64,000 bases of DNA from Bernardetiaceae bacterium (lineage in GTDB: Bacteria; Bacteroidota; Bacteroidia; Cytophagales; Thermoflexibacteraceae). Of the stretch, positions 14,809 to 24,183 are shown piece by piece. Position 1 is the first letter of the stretch. Every line of letters starts with the position of its first letter. Location of the stretch: positions 62,001-126,000 of the forward strand of contig JANWVT010000007.1 of the NCBI GenBank assembly GCA_025056255.1. The letters are read 5' to 3'. Position numbers and translations under genes: made by a program. The notes beneath the pieces are model-generated. The model worked only from the letters and a program-made list of their open reading frames with translations. It made no database searches and was not told the origin of the DNA.

Positions 14809-15582
14809 TTAGTGATTGAACTGAATTTGCTTGAGCTCAAAAGTTTCTGTTCCAGTGGTTGTGCGCACTACTAACCGACCGGCTGCATCTACATCTTCTA
14901 TGGTTCCTCTAAATATGAATGGAGAGTCTCCTCTTAGGTCGGTGTAGGCAGCATATTCTCCAAACCGATACATTTTCCTCAAATAGGCAGCCTTGATGGT
15001 AGCTTGCCCCTGCATCTGTAATTGCAAATAATATTTTTCCAGTTGACAAATTAAGCAACAAAACACATCATTTAAATCATACCATTTTCCTGTTATGCAA
15101 CGAAGTGAGGTAGCAGCTATTCCATGAAAATCAGTTTGGTTGACATTCAACCCAATCCCTACGATGCTGTATTTTATTTGGCTGCCCTGTAAAATATTTT
15201 CGATTAGTATGCCGCTTATTTTAGTGCCTTCGGCATAAATATCATTCGCCCACTTAACAGCAACTTTTGTGTGAGGCAAAAAACAAGAGACAGTTTCGGC
15301 AACGGCAAGAGCAATAGCCATATTGAGCGCAAAGCAACTCTCGGCACGTAAGAAAGAGGGCGTCCAAATTACCGATAGGGTTAGGTTTTGTCTGGGAGCT
15401 GCTTGCCAATGATTCCCCCTTTGCCCCCTTCCATTGGTTTGGTTATCGGTAACTACTACTGTGCCTTCAGTTGCCTGTTCTGCCTCAATTAGCTCTGCCG
15501 CTATGTCATTAGTAGACTGACAAGCTGGCAGATAAACGACTTTTTTACCTGTGAATAAAGTATCAGCAATAATTTTGTACAA
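14809..15582 (-). CDS. birA: Biotin-[acetyl-CoA-carboxylase] ligase
   Basis: The 257-aa catalytic-type biotin protein ligase has no N-terminal DNA-binding domain. The biotin/ATP loop is GRGQRGNHW (residues 51-59) and the central KWANDI matches the KWPNDI motif. It joins biotin to the carrier lysine of carboxylases. No ATG exists near the N-terminus: the first plausible codon is TTG at 15582, giving MYKIIADTLF, which matches the usual family start. It is divergent from rsfS, with overlapping promoter elements at 15592-15615. Confidence 0.9.
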   Translation of the reverse strand: MYKIIADTLFTGKKVVYLPACQSTNDIAAELIEAEQATEGTVVVTDNQTNGRGQRGNHWQAAPRQNLTLSVIWTPSFLRAESCFALNMAIALAVAETVSCFLPHTKVAVKWANDIYAEGTKISGILIENILQGSQIKYSIVGIGLNVNQTDFHGIAATSLRCITGKWYDLNDVFCCLICQLEKYYLQLQMQGQATIKAAYLRKMYRFGEYAAYTDLRGDSPFIFRGTIEDVDAAGRLVVRTTTGTETFELKQIQFNH

Positions 15583-15591
15583 GAAAAAGCG

Positions 15592-15615
15592 TAATTTTGT
15601 ATAAACGCAAAGTTA
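15592..15615. promoter_or_regulatory. Divergent -7 boxes for rsfS and birA
   Basis: TAATTTTG at 15592-15599 (plus, towards rsfS) and TAACTTTG reading 15615 to 15608 (minus, towards birA) both match TAnnTTTG exactly. Neither has a well-placed TTG at -33. Confidence 0.4.
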
Positions 15616-15654
15616 ATTTAACCATTTAAAATTAAGCGCTTCAAAAGCAATTAC

Positions 15655-16065
15655 ATGACAGCCAAGTTGCAAGTAAAACCCCGTCCGGCAAACGCGGAAT
15701 TGCTAAGTCGCATTGTTGCCGAAGGCATGTTAGAAAAAAAAGGTATAGATATTGTGATTTTGGATTTGCGGAAAGTAAAAAATGCAGTAACTGATTTTTT
15801 TGTTATTTGCTCCGGAAACTCCGACACGCAAGTAGAAGCCCTAATGGATTCTGTTGAAGAACAGGTCTACAAACATCTGGGCGAGTGGCCTTGGCAAAAA
15901 GAAGGGAAAGCCAATCGTGAATGGATTTTGTTAGACTATGTTAATGTAGTGGCGCATATCTTTAAAAAGGAACGCAGGCTTTTTTATGGCTTAGAAGAAT
16001 TATGGGGAGATGCTGAGATAACTCGAATTGAAAGTTCAATGTTCTCAACATCGGTTTCCAGTTAA
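15655..16065 (+). CDS. rsfS: Ribosome silencing factor RsfS (Iojap family)
   Basis: The 136-aa protein shows the family core: KGIDIVILDLRKVKNAVTDF, VICSGNSDTQVEAL, and DYVNVVAHIF near the end. RsfS binds ribosomal protein uL14 and blocks subunit joining, lowering translation in poor conditions. It lies 61 bp upstream of ftsH on the same strand; a small CCGGC/GCCGG hairpin lies between them at 16093-16106. Confidence 0.93.
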   Translation: MTAKLQVKPRPANAELLSRIVAEGMLEKKGIDIVILDLRKVKNAVTDFFVICSGNSDTQVEALMDSVEEQVYKHLGEWPWQKEGKANREWILLDYVNVVAHIFKKERRLFYGLEELWGDAEITRIESSMFSTSVSS

Positions 16066-16126
16066 AACATTCACCTTTGCATGTTTGTTAACCCGGCAGT
16101 AGCCGGCTTATTTGGTATCTGATACA

Positions 16127-18139
16127 ATGGCAAATAATCAAGACAATAATCCAAAGAAAAATCCGCTTATTCCCCGCCCTACGCCTAAGAACAACTATCA
16201 AATATGGTTGCTCATTCTGATTATTGGCGTAGTATCATCGCTGTATTATTTCAATCGGGCAACGCCTACTATCAACATTACCCAGAAGCGATTTGAAAAA
16301 ATGCTTGCTGCAGGTGATGTGAAAAACATTGTAATTGTTAACAAGCGCTTTGTGGAAGTGTACCTAACCGTAGAAGCGCTCAATAAGCCCGAGTACAGAG
16401 AGGAATTTGCTCACAGAAGCCCTATGGCACTTATGCAAGGACCTCACTACAAGTTCAATATTGCTTCTGACGAGAAATTTCTCAACGACTTAGACGAAAT
16501 CCAGAAAGATATTCCACGCGACAAGCGTTTAGAATTTTCCACAGAGAACGACCGTCCGGATTTTTCTAATATTTTCTGGACATGGGGCTTCTTGTTCTTT
16601 CTTGTGTTTGGATTTTACTTCCTGATGCGGCGCATGACGGGTGCCGGTCCGGGTGGACAAATTTTCAACATCGGCAAGTCGCGCGCTGCTCTGTTTGATG
16701 CAGAAAACAAGGTAAAAGTGACTTTTGCCGATGTGGCTGGTCTGGATGAAGCTAAGCAAGAAGTAGAAGAAATCGTAGATTTTCTGAAAAACCCTACCAA
16801 ATACACCAATTTGGGCGGCAAAATTCCCAAAGGCTGCTTGTTGGTGGGTCCTCCGGGAACAGGAAAAACCCTGCTGGCAAAAGCCGTAGCCGGCGAAGCA
16901 GGCGTACCTTTTTTCAGCCTTTCTGGCTCCGACTTTGTAGAAATGTTCGTGGGCGTGGGAGCAGCCCGCGTGCGAGACCTCTTTAAACAAGCCAAAGAAA
17001 AAGCTCCTTGTATTGTATTCATAGACGAAATAGACGCCATTGGTCGCTCACGCGGAAGAGGTATGATGCCGGGCGCCAATGACGAACGCGAAAATACCCT
17101 TAACTCTTTGTTGGTAGAAATGGACGGCTTTGGAACCGACTCCGGTGTGATTATACTGGCTGCTACTAACCGCCCCGATGTGCTAGATAGCGCTCTATTG
17201 CGCCCAGGTCGGTTCGACCGCCAAATCAGCGTAGATAAGCCTGACATAATAGGAAGAGAAGCTATTTTCCGCGTTCACTTAAAGCCACTCAAACTCAGCG
17301 ATGACGTAGACGTGAAAAAGTTAGCAGCACAAACTCCCGGTTTTGCCGGTGCTGAAATTGCTAATGTCTGCAACGAAGCAGCACTAATTGCCGCCCGACA
17401 CGACAAAAAGAAAATTGATATGAAAGACTTCCAAGATGCCATCGACCGAGTAATTGGCGGCTTGGAGAAGAAGAATAAAATTATTTCACCCGAAGAAAAG
17501 CGCATTGTTGCTTACCATGAAGCCGGACATGCTATTGCAGGATGGTTTCTAGAACATGCCGACCCATTGGTCAAAGTGAGCATTGTGCCGCGCGGCGTAG
17601 CAGCCTTAGGATATGCGCAGTACTTGCCCAAAGAACAATTCCTTTACACTACCGAGCAACTTTTAGATGAAATGTGTATGACCTTGGGCGGACGCGCCGC
17701 CGAAGACGTCGTATTCGGCAAAATTTCTACAGGTGCCCTTAGCGACTTGGAACGCGTTACCAAAATGGCTTACAGCATGGTATCTATCTATGGCATGAAC
17801 GAGAAAATCGGCAACATTTCCTTCTACGATTCCAAGCGCTCCGACTACATGTTTGAAAAGCCCTACTCAGAAGCCACAGCTAAGCTCATAGACGATGAAG
17901 TAAAAAAACTGGTCGATCAGGCTTATCAACGCACTAAAAACTTGTTGATTAGCAAGCGACACGAGCTAGAACTGATTGCCCAAGAACTACTCAGCAAGGA
18001 AATTATTTTTCAAAGCGATATTGAACGGCTCATTGGAAAACGTCCGTTTGCACACCAAACAGCCTACGAAGCCTACACACAAGGCTCTTCACAAAACTCC
18101 AAAGAACCAGTGCCAGCAAACGAGTCCAAAGAGCAATAA
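16127..18139 (+). CDS. ftsH: ATP-dependent zinc metalloprotease FtsH
   Basis: The 670-aa protein starts at the ATG at 16127 (a TTG at 16112 is in frame but less likely). It has two membrane helices (about 25-42 and 143-163) around a periplasmic domain. The AAA+ module has Walker A GPPGTGKT (from residue 241), Walker [12 protein letters not shown], and the second region of homology [18 protein letters not shown]. The zinc motif is HEAGH (464-468). FtsH degrades membrane and short-lived cytosolic proteins. The C-terminal tail is Ser/Glu-rich. A hairpin repeat follows the stop. Confidence 0.96.
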   Translation: MANNQDNNPKKNPLIPRPTPKNNYQIWLLILIIGVVSSLYYFNRATPTINITQKRFEKMLAAGDVKNIVIVNKRFVEVYLTVEALNKPEYREEFAHRSPMALMQGPHYKFNIASDEKFLNDLDEIQKDIPRDKRLEFSTENDRPDFSNIFWTWGFLFFLVFGFYFLMRRMTGAGPGGQIFNIGKSRAALFDAENKVKVTFADVAGLDEAKQEVEEIVDFLKNPTKYTNLGGKIPKGCLLVGPPGTGKTLLAKAVAGEAGVPFFSLSGSDFVEMFVGVGAARVRDLFKQAKEKAPCIVFIDEIDAIGRSRGRGMMPGANDERENTLNSLLVEMDGFGTDSGVIILAATNRPDVLDSALLRPGRFDRQISVDKPDIIGREAIFRVHLKPLKLSDDVDVKKLAAQTPGFAGAEIANVCNEAALIAARHDKKKIDMKDFQDAIDRVIGGLEKKNKIISPEEKRIVAYHEAGHAIAGWFLEHADPLVKVSIVPRGVAALGYAQYLPKEQFLYTTEQLLDEMCMTLGGRAAEDVVFGKISTGALSDLERVTKMAYSMVSIYGMNEKIGNISFYDSKRSDYMFEKPYSEATAKLIDDEVKKLVDQAYQRTKNLLISKRHELELIAQELLSKEIIFQSDIERLIGKRPFAHQTAYEAYTQGSSQNSKEPVPANESKEQ

Positions 18140-18161
18140 AGCCAGCCAAACATAGCCTATA

Positions 18162-18219
18162 TTGCTCCCCCAAACCTTACTGCCCCATCAATATCGGGCT
18201 TGGGGTTTGAGGGGGGCAA
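18162..18219. repeat. Imperfect inverted repeat after ftsH
   Basis: TTGCTCCCCCAAACC (18162-18176) pairs with 18204-18219 over 15 bp with one bulged A. The 27-nt loop has its own GCCC/GGGC stem. This C-rich/G-rich type resembles interspersed palindromes I recall from Bacteroidota genomes. A downstream T-run is absent, so its role as the ftsH terminator is uncertain. Confidence 0.5.
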
Positions 18220-18362
18220 AATTGCTGGTGCAGCAAATATAAATTTTCAGCACCTGTTTAGGTGCTTTGCAAAAAATCTGAAACCTCTCATATTTTTTCA
18301 AGTGCATTGTTTGCATATATTTGTCCGCTAAATTTTGTATCACCTTTAAACAATAGTTTCGC

Positions 18363-18986
18363 GTGAACAAGCAGTCGCTATCTCTCATACTCAACATTGT
18401 ACTGTTTATAGCAGTAGCCTACTTATACTACTTGCATTATTCAGCCAAACAAACTACCACCTCCCCTATTGCAGGCGAAGGACAAGGAGGCGAGGGGAAA
18501 ATTGCTTATATCAATACCGACTCGCTGCTGAGCAACTACAAGTTTTTTGAAGACATGCAAAACGAACTAGCAGAGAAGAAAAGCAAAGCCGAACGCCAGC
18601 TAATAGCTCGTGGGCAGTCTTTGCAGCAAGAAGCCAGCAGCGTTGAAAAGCGCATCCAAGCCGGTTTAATGAGCAACAATCAGATTAAAGAGGCGCAACA
18701 ATCGCTTAGCCAAAAAGAACAAGAACTAATGGCTTATCGCGAAACCATTATGGCTGGCTTGTTGGAAGAAGAAAAAGTAATTAATAACCGGCTGTACGAT
18801 AGCCTAATGGCTTTCTTGAAAGAATACAACAGAGACAAAAAATACCAATATATTTTTGGCTACACAAAAGGCGGTGGCATTTTGCTTGCAAATGACCAGC
18901 TAGATATTACTGATGAAATTGTGAAAGGTTTGAATGAACGCTACAAGAAAAACACCAAGCCAGTAGAAAGCGATAAGAAAAAATAA
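18363..18986 (+). CDS. OmpH/Skp-like periplasmic chaperone
   Basis: The 207-aa protein starts at GTG 18363, with an N-terminal membrane segment (about 6-24) that is either a signal peptide or an anchor. Residues 46-200 have the OmpH/Skp pattern: GKIAYINTDSLLSNYKFFED, a long charged coiled coil (about 60-150), then the second sheet YQYIFGYTKGGGILLAND and a Lys-rich tail. Skp-type proteins hold outer-membrane proteins during transit. Residues 34-46 (SPIAGEGQGGEGK) look like an in-frame insertion derived from a C/G-rich repeat. It is followed by a terminator at 19004. Confidence 0.8.
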   Translation: MNKQSLSLILNIVLFIAVAYLYYLHYSAKQTTTSPIAGEGQGGEGKIAYINTDSLLSNYKFFEDMQNELAEKKSKAERQLIARGQSLQQEASSVEKRIQAGLMSNNQIKEAQQSLSQKEQELMAYRETIMAGLLEEEKVINNRLYDSLMAFLKEYNRDKKYQYIFGYTKGGGILLANDQLDITDEIVKGLNERYKKNTKPVESDKKK

Positions 18987-19003
18987 GCGTTATAGCTAGA
19001 AGG

Positions 19004-19036
19004 GGGTCGTCTGTACAGCTCTTGTGCAGGCGACCT
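19004..19036. terminator. Intrinsic terminator between the skp-like gene and rnc
   Basis: GGTCGTCTGTAC (19005-19016) pairs with GTGCAGGCGACC (19024-19035) with two G-T pairs, followed by TTTT. It is suited to the plus-strand gene and close to the end of the convergent rnc. Confidence 0.65.
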
Positions 19037-19040
19037 TTTG

Positions 19041-19799
19041 TTATATGGAAAATTGCTCACATGCTTTGCGTGCTGCATCTTGTTCTGCTTTTTTCTTACT
19101 GTAACCGTTTCCCCGCGATATTTCCTCTCCGTCGAGAATTACCTTGACTTTAAACTGCCTATATGCACCGTACGAACGCTCGGAGAGTAGTTCGAACTGT
19201 ACCTGTTTATTGTTTCGTTGCGCCCATTCTATCAGTCGGCTCTTGTAGTTAGTATCTGTTTCTACCAACTCATCCATATCAAAGTGGTTGCCGAGCAGTT
19301 TTTCGATGATAAAATGCCTGCAAAAATGGAAACCTTTATCTAAGAAAACAGCACCAACAAATGCCTCCATAGCATCGCCATACAAATATTTAAACGACTG
19401 TGGAGAGACTTTGCTGCGCTTGGTGTCGTATATGACTAAGTGGTCGATGCCAATCTTGCGAGCAAGTGTATTGAGCGACTCTCGGCTCACAATGCGGGAG
19501 CGAATTTCTGTTAAAAATCCCTCGTCTTTGTATGGGTACTTTTTGAACAAATACTCTGCTACTACAGCGCCTAAAATAGCATCACCCAAATATTCCAATC
19601 GCTCGTTGGACTCGCGATACCCGTCTTTCATTTCTCTTGCCACTGAACTGTGAATAAGGGCAAGTTTGTAAAGTTGCAAGTTGGAGGGCTTACCGCCCGT
19701 AATCTGTTGAATGGCTTTTAACAATGCCTTTTCTTCTGGTGAGTAAGCCCTAAACCAGTTGCTGATATACTTCAAAAAACTACTCAAAGAGATATTCAC
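19041..19799 (-). CDS. rnc: Ribonuclease III
   Basis: The 252-aa protein has the RNase III signature NERLEYLGDAILG, the second acidic site DAMEAFVGAVFLDKG, and a C-terminal double-stranded RNA-binding domain (about 178-248; SRGNGYSKKKAEQDAARKA). It cuts structured rRNA precursors and other dsRNA. The start is GTG at 19799, one base after the fabF stop codon, so it is translated as the last gene of an acpP-fabF-rnc operon, an order common in bacteria. Confidence 0.94.
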   Translation of the reverse strand: MNISLSSFLKYISNWFRAYSPEEKALLKAIQQITGGKPSNLQLYKLALIHSSVAREMKDGYRESNERLEYLGDAILGAVVAEYLFKKYPYKDEGFLTEIRSRIVSRESLNTLARKIGIDHLVIYDTKRSKVSPQSFKYLYGDAMEAFVGAVFLDKGFHFCRHFIIEKLLGNHFDMDELVETDTNYKSRLIEWAQRNNKQVQFELLSERSYGAYRQFKVKVILDGEEISRGNGYSKKKAEQDAARKACEQFSI

Positions 19800-19800
19800 A

Positions 19801-21057
19801 TTATTCTTGATAACGTTTAAAAATCAAAGAACAGTTGTGTCCACCAAAACCAAAGGTATTACTAAGTGCCACATCTACTTTCCGGGCTTGTGCCTGATTG
19901 AAAGTAAAGTTCAACTTAGGATCAAATTGCTCATCGTCGGTAAAATGATTGATAGTGGGAGGAATAATTTGGTGCTGAATAGCGTAGATGCAAGCTAATG
20001 CTTCTACTGCACCAGCAGCACCTAACAAATGCCCTGTCATAGATTTGGTAGAGCTAATATTGAGCTTATAAGCATGTTCACCAAATACTTTCTGGATAGC
20101 CAGTGTTTCACTCACATCGCCCAGTGGTGTAGAAGTGCCATGTACGTTGATGTAGTCTACATCTTGTGGTGTCAAGCCGGCATCTTCTAAGGCGTTTTGC
20201 ATCACTGTTTCTGCACCCAAACCTTCGGGATGTGGAGCTGTAATATGGTATGCGTCGGCAGTCATACCACAGCCTACAATTTCAGCATATATTTTAGCCC
20301 CCCTTTGCAAAGCGTGTTCTAGTTCTTCCAGAATCAAACAGGCACCTCCTTCACCCATTACAAACCCGTCGCGGTCTTTATCGAAAGGTCGCGAAGCTGT
20401 TTGAGGAGAATCGTTGCGTTCCGACAGGGCGCGCATTGCATTAAAACCGCCCATACCACACTCGTTGATAGAAGCCTCTGACCCCCCTGTTACCATTAAA
20501 TCGGCTTTATTCCAGCGAATATAATTAAATGCATCGGCAATAGCATTAGAAGAGGATGCACAAGCCGAAACTGTGGCAAAATTAGGACCTCGCAACCCGT
20601 ACTTCATAGAAATATGTCCTGCACAAATATCAATAATCATGCGCGTAATGAAAAAGGGACTGAAACGAGGGGTGCTTTGATGTTCTAAAAAGTAGGCGCG
20701 CAATTCTTCTTGAATGGCATTGATGCCCCCTATGCCCGACCCCCATACCACTCCTGCACGGTATCGGTTCAGTTTTTCCATGTTAACGGCGGCATCTGCC
20801 ATAGCTTGGTCGGAGACAGCAGTGGCAAATTGGGCGAACAAATCATACTTGCGCACTTCTTTTTTATCCAGATATAGCAAAGGGTCGAAGCCTTTTACCT
20901 CGCAAGCAAACTTGGTTTTAAATTTTGTTGCATCGAAGCGGGTGATAGGTGCCGCACCACTTACGCCTTTGGAAAGACTGTCCCAATACTCCGCAACAGT
21001 ATTACCAATAGGAGTAACCGCACCAAGACCAGTAACAACAACTCTTCTGGGTTTCAT
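19801..21057 (-). CDS. fabF: 3-oxoacyl-[acyl-carrier-protein] synthase II
   Basis: The 418-aa protein starts at MKPRRVVVTGLGAVTP (ATG 21057); the frame is open 29 codons further upstream but without a family-like N-terminus. The catalytic Cys166 is in TVSACASSS, and the two histidines are in VHGTSTPLGD and TKSMTGHLLGAAG. FabF condenses malonyl-ACP with acyl-ACP in fatty-acid elongation. It sits between acpP and rnc. Confidence 0.96.
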   Translation of the reverse strand: MKPRRVVVTGLGAVTPIGNTVAEYWDSLSKGVSGAAPITRFDATKFKTKFACEVKGFDPLLYLDKKEVRKYDLFAQFATAVSDQAMADAAVNMEKLNRYRAGVVWGSGIGGINAIQEELRAYFLEHQSTPRFSPFFITRMIIDICAGHISMKYGLRGPNFATVSACASSSNAIADAFNYIRWNKADLMVTGGSEASINECGMGGFNAMRALSERNDSPQTASRPFDKDRDGFVMGEGGACLILEELEHALQRGAKIYAEIVGCGMTADAYHITAPHPEGLGAETVMQNALEDAGLTPQDVDYINVHGTSTPLGDVSETLAIQKVFGEHAYKLNISSTKSMTGHLLGAAGAVEALACIYAIQHQIIPPTINHFTDDEQFDPKLNFTFNQAQARKVDVALSNTFGFGGHNCSLIFKRYQE

Positions 21058-21182
21058 TGTTAAATGAATTAGGATGAGGAAATATAAACTTTGGTTCTGA
21101 ATATGATACAAAATTAGGCAACAGGTTAGGGAAATGTAGCCCACAACCTGTTGCCTACGACCGCCCTTGCTCTGTTCGGTAT

Positions 21183-21422
21183 TTATTTTTTTGTATGCTG
21201 CTCCAAATAGGCAATAGCTTGACCTACAGTAGCAATGTTTTCGGCTTGATCGTCGGGAATAGAAATGTTAAACTCTTTCTCAAATTCCATGATCAACTCT
21301 ACGGTATCCAAAGAGTCGGCACCCAAATCGTTTGTGAAGCTTGCCTCTGGCGTAACTTCTGACTCATCCACATTCAGCTTATCAACAATGATAGCTTTCA
21401 CTTTTTGAGCAATTTCTGACAT
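21183..21422 (-). CDS. acpP: Acyl carrier protein
   Basis: The 79-aa acidic protein has the phosphopantetheine attachment site GADSLD (Ser37) and the usual four-helix ACP length. It is the first gene of the acpP-fabF-rnc operon and is divergent from a small unknown gene. A weak -7-like TTTATTTG lies upstream on the minus strand. Confidence 0.97.
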   Translation of the reverse strand: MSEIAQKVKAIIVDKLNVDESEVTPEASFTNDLGADSLDTVELIMEFEKEFNISIPDDQAENIATVGQAIAYLEQHTKK

Positions 21423-21556
21423 GTTAGTATCTGATTAGACAAAATCTGCGCAAATAAAATTATTTTGCGTCGTATTGTCAAACAAAAAATAAAAGAATGT
21501 ACACAAAGAATATTATGAAACACCACTAAGAAGATGGATTAAAACGCTTAATTTTT

Positions 21557-21564
21557 TAACTTTG
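21557..21564 (+). promoter_or_regulatory. -7 box of the 88-aa gene
   Basis: TAACTTTG matches TAnnTTTG exactly and lies 39 bp upstream of the ATG at 21603. No clear TTG is seen at -33. Confidence 0.45.
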
Positions 21565-21602
21565 TAGAAAGTCAAATTAGAACCATTCAACTTGCAAGTG
21601 AC

Positions 21603-21869
21603 ATGGAAAAAATTCCAGGAGAACGCATTGAAAAAGCATGTCGAGAGGCTCATGCCAAGTTTTTGAAACTCGGCAAAGAACAATACGCTGGTATTTTAAG
21701 TAAGTTAGAGTATCTGATTACCAGCTACAATGCCGATAAGAATCCTATTGGGCTGTATGGCGTAGGGGCTGAGGCTTTAGAAATGCTCAAAGAAATTAAA
21801 GCTAAAAAACCCAATGCAGTAGCTAAAAAACTCCTCGACGAACTAGAAGCTGCTTTAGCAGAAAAGTAG
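21603..21869 (+). CDS. Small helical protein of unknown function
   Basis: I do not recognise this 88-aa protein. It has no signal peptide or membrane helix, is rich in Lys, Glu, Ala and Leu, and reads as three or four helices, with a central NPIGLYGVGAEALEMLKEI that could be a helix-turn-helix-like hairpin or a binding surface. Codon use matches the neighbours, it has its own -7 box and a strong terminator, and there is no overlap with another gene, so it is probably real. It is divergent from acpP. Confidence 0.7.
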   Translation: MEKIPGERIEKACREAHAKFLKLGKEQYAGILSKLEYLITSYNADKNPIGLYGVGAEALEMLKEIKAKKPNAVAKKLLDELEAALAEK

Positions 21870-21894
21870 CCAAGCCTATGTGAATATGAAGATG

Positions 21895-21920
21895 AGAAAA
21901 GGGCTAATAAGCCCTTTTCT
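21895..21920. terminator. Bidirectional terminator
   Basis: AGAAAAGGGCT (21895-21905) and AGCCCTTTTCT (21910-21920) form a perfect 11-bp stem with loop AATA, flanked by T-rich sequence. It serves the 88-aa gene and the convergent dioxygenase gene, whose stop codon begins only 4 bp further on. Confidence 0.8.
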
Positions 21921-21923
21921 GTT

Positions 21924-22454
21924 TTACGACTGCCCCACAACTGGACGCTGCATCACTGCTCCACAACTTTTGCAAGTACAAAGTTGAGGCGAATCGTAAA
22001 ACTTATTCATCAACGGCGGCAATTGTTTAACAATATCGGTAAGTTCAAAATACTCTTCGTAGAGTAGCTTGCCACATTGTTCACAAAACCAAAGGAAACC
22101 ATCCTTCTCTCCTGCCCGGCGGTATCGCTCAATTACTAAACCAACTGTATTAGGTTTGCGCTGTGGGCAATGCGGTACACGCGCCGGAAGTAGAAAAATC
22201 TCCCCCTCGCGAATGGGAATATCTACTGGCTTGCCATTTTCTATTACGCGCAAATTCATATCGCCTTCTAACTGATAGAAAAATTCTTCACTTTCATTAT
22301 AGTGAAAATCTTTGCGTGCATTCGGACCGCCTACAACCATTACAATATAGTCTTCATTATCGGTAAAAATTTGCTGGTTACCCACGGGTGGCTTGAGCAA
22401 ATGCCGATGCTCTTCTATCCATTTTTTCAGATTAAAGGGACGTGTGAACGACAT
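21924..22454 (-). CDS. nbaC: 3-hydroxyanthranilate 3,4-dioxygenase
   Basis: The 176-aa cupin starts at the ATG at 22454 (a GTG two codons upstream is in frame). Iron ligands fit His51, Glu57 and His95 (DFHYNESEEFFYQLEG; PHCPQR). The C-terminal rubredoxin-like second metal site is intact: CEQC (124/127) and CKSC (161/164). The enzyme opens the ring of 3-hydroxyanthranilate in the kynurenine pathway, leading to quinolinate/NAD or to tryptophan catabolism. No other kynurenine gene is in the window. Confidence 0.93.
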   Translation of the reverse strand: MSFTRPFNLKKWIEEHRHLLKPPVGNQQIFTDNEDYIVMVVGGPNARKDFHYNESEEFFYQLEGDMNLRVIENGKPVDIPIREGEIFLLPARVPHCPQRKPNTVGLVIERYRRAGEKDGFLWFCEQCGKLLYEEYFELTDIVKQLPPLMNKFYDSPQLCTCKSCGAVMQRPVVGQS

Positions 22455-22766
22455 AAGCACACAAGTGAATTACTGTGTGCAAAATACACTATCTTTTTGA
22501 CAAAAGAAAAAAATGTTTTTAATTTGGAAACAAACCTAAAAGCCTGTTTAGGGTTTACGGGGGCAGACAGGACAGATAAAAACACTACCTAGACAAAATG
22601 ACAGGATTTCAGTATTGAGTAGCTGAAAAACAACCTTGCTATACAGCAGCGCCTATCCTTCTTTGCAACGGGGTGGTTCTTGAGAATACGAACAGTAGCA
22701 AGGTTGCCTTCATGATAGGCATTTGGTGAAATTGACCTTACAACAACCTAAACAACTACCAAAAAG
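22455..22766. other. Intergenic stretch with an inverted repeat
   Basis: I see no gene in it. CAACCTTGCTAT (22631-22642) and GTAGCAAGGTTG (22695-22706) are inverted with one mismatch, about 50 bp apart, upstream of the helicase gene, and could fold in the leader RNA. Confidence 0.35.
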
Positions 22767-24137
22767 TTGAAGCAACCAGAGCCGTCTCACAACCGCGAAC
22801 TTGCGTATGCACGTGTGCTATTAGCGCATACAGAATATCCTTTTTTTCTGACTGGAAAAGCCGGCACGGGCAAATCTACTTTTTTGCGCGAGGCTATCAG
22901 CCAAATAAAGAAGCATTTTGTTGTGGCTGCTCCTACGGGTATTGCCGCTATGCATGTGGGCGGCGTAACCTTACACTCCCTGTTTCGCCTACCTACGCGC
23001 CCACTGATGCCCAATGATAAAGACATTGTTAAATTTCGTACAGATTCTCCGCGTTATCAGGTACTCAAAGCTATGCAAACCCTGATAATAGATGAGGCAA
23101 GCATGATTCGTGCCGATGTGATGGATGCCATAGATGCTTCCTTACGAAAAAATTTGGGCAATCCGCTGCCTTTTGCAGGCAAACAAGTGTTGCTTGTTGG
23201 CGATTTGTTTCAACTAGGTCCGGTAGTTTCTGCTGCCTACAACGAAAAAGAACTGTTGGAACGCTTTTACGAATCTCCTTATTTTTTTGATGCTCATGTA
23301 TTTCGCAATATGGCTCAGCAAGGTATGAACTTGCCTGCCATCGAGCTGCAACAAGTCTACAGGCAACACGACCAACATTTTATTAACTTATTAGACAAAA
23401 TTAGGCTGGGCACTGCAGGCTGGGAGGAAATCAACGAACTTAACAAGTGCTATGTGCAAAACCGCTCACAACTTGAAAATCAGCATTTTCAAATTACGCT
23501 TTGTTCTTCCAATCATCTGGCAGACCAAATAAATGCCCAAATGATTGCCCGCCTGCCGGGAGCAGCTTTTGAATATTCTGCCAGTATCAGCGGTGAGTTT
23601 GACGCTAAACTCTACCCAACCGACCAGCCGCTACAATTGAAAGTAGGCGCACAAGTAATGTTCATTCGCAACGACCCCGAAGGCAGATGGGTTAATGGCA
23701 CGCTCGGTGAGATATATGACCTTTCCAAAGACTGCATCTTGGTTATTACAGAAGACGGCGAAATACACGAAGTAACGCGCGCTACTTGGGAGAACATTCG
23801 ATATACTTACGACAAGGAAAAAGACTGCATCACTACCGAGGTGTTAGGAAGTTTCACGCAATACCCCTTGCGTTTGGCATGGGCAATTACTATCCATAAA
23901 AGTCAGGGACTTACCTTCGATAAAGTTAATATCAATCTGGGAACAGGGGCGTTTGCTCCCGGGCAGTTATATGTAGCTCTGAGCCGTTGCCGCACCTTAG
24001 CGGGAATCACCCTCAGTCAAAAAATACACCTGCGCGACGTGATTGTAAGCCCACAAGTTCAACAGTTTGCCAAAACATTCAACGATTTAGCTACTATTGA
24101 ACAATTGCTCATGAAAAAGCGTATTCTACCCAAGTAA
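22767..24137 (+). CDS. PIF1/RecD-like AAA+ DNA helicase
   Basis: The 456-aa protein has Walker A GKAGTGKST, the PIF1-type TGIAAMHVGGVTLHSLF, Walker B LIIDEASMI, the sensor VLLVGDLFQLGPV, and the C-terminal TIHKSQGLTFDKV plus VALSRCRTL (superfamily 1B motifs V and VI). PIF1-like helicases unwind DNA 5' to 3', including G-quadruplex and R-loop substrates. There is no ATG near the N-terminus and an in-frame stop at 22749, so translation probably starts at TTG 22767. It is followed 46 bp later by the propeller-OmpA gene. Confidence 0.85.
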   Translation: MKQPEPSHNRELAYARVLLAHTEYPFFLTGKAGTGKSTFLREAISQIKKHFVVAAPTGIAAMHVGGVTLHSLFRLPTRPLMPNDKDIVKFRTDSPRYQVLKAMQTLIIDEASMIRADVMDAIDASLRKNLGNPLPFAGKQVLLVGDLFQLGPVVSAAYNEKELLERFYESPYFFDAHVFRNMAQQGMNLPAIELQQVYRQHDQHFINLLDKIRLGTAGWEEINELNKCYVQNRSQLENQHFQITLCSSNHLADQINAQMIARLPGAAFEYSASISGEFDAKLYPTDQPLQLKVGAQVMFIRNDPEGRWVNGTLGEIYDLSKDCILVITEDGEIHEVTRATWENIRYTYDKEKDCITTEVLGSFTQYPLRLAWAITIHKSQGLTFDKVNINLGTGAFAPGQLYVALSRCRTLAGITLSQKIHLRDVIVSPQVQQFAKTFNDLATIEQLLMKKRILPK

Positions 24138-24183
24138 AGCACGGTTATTGCAAACGTAATTAGGACGGATTTTTTGTAAAGCC

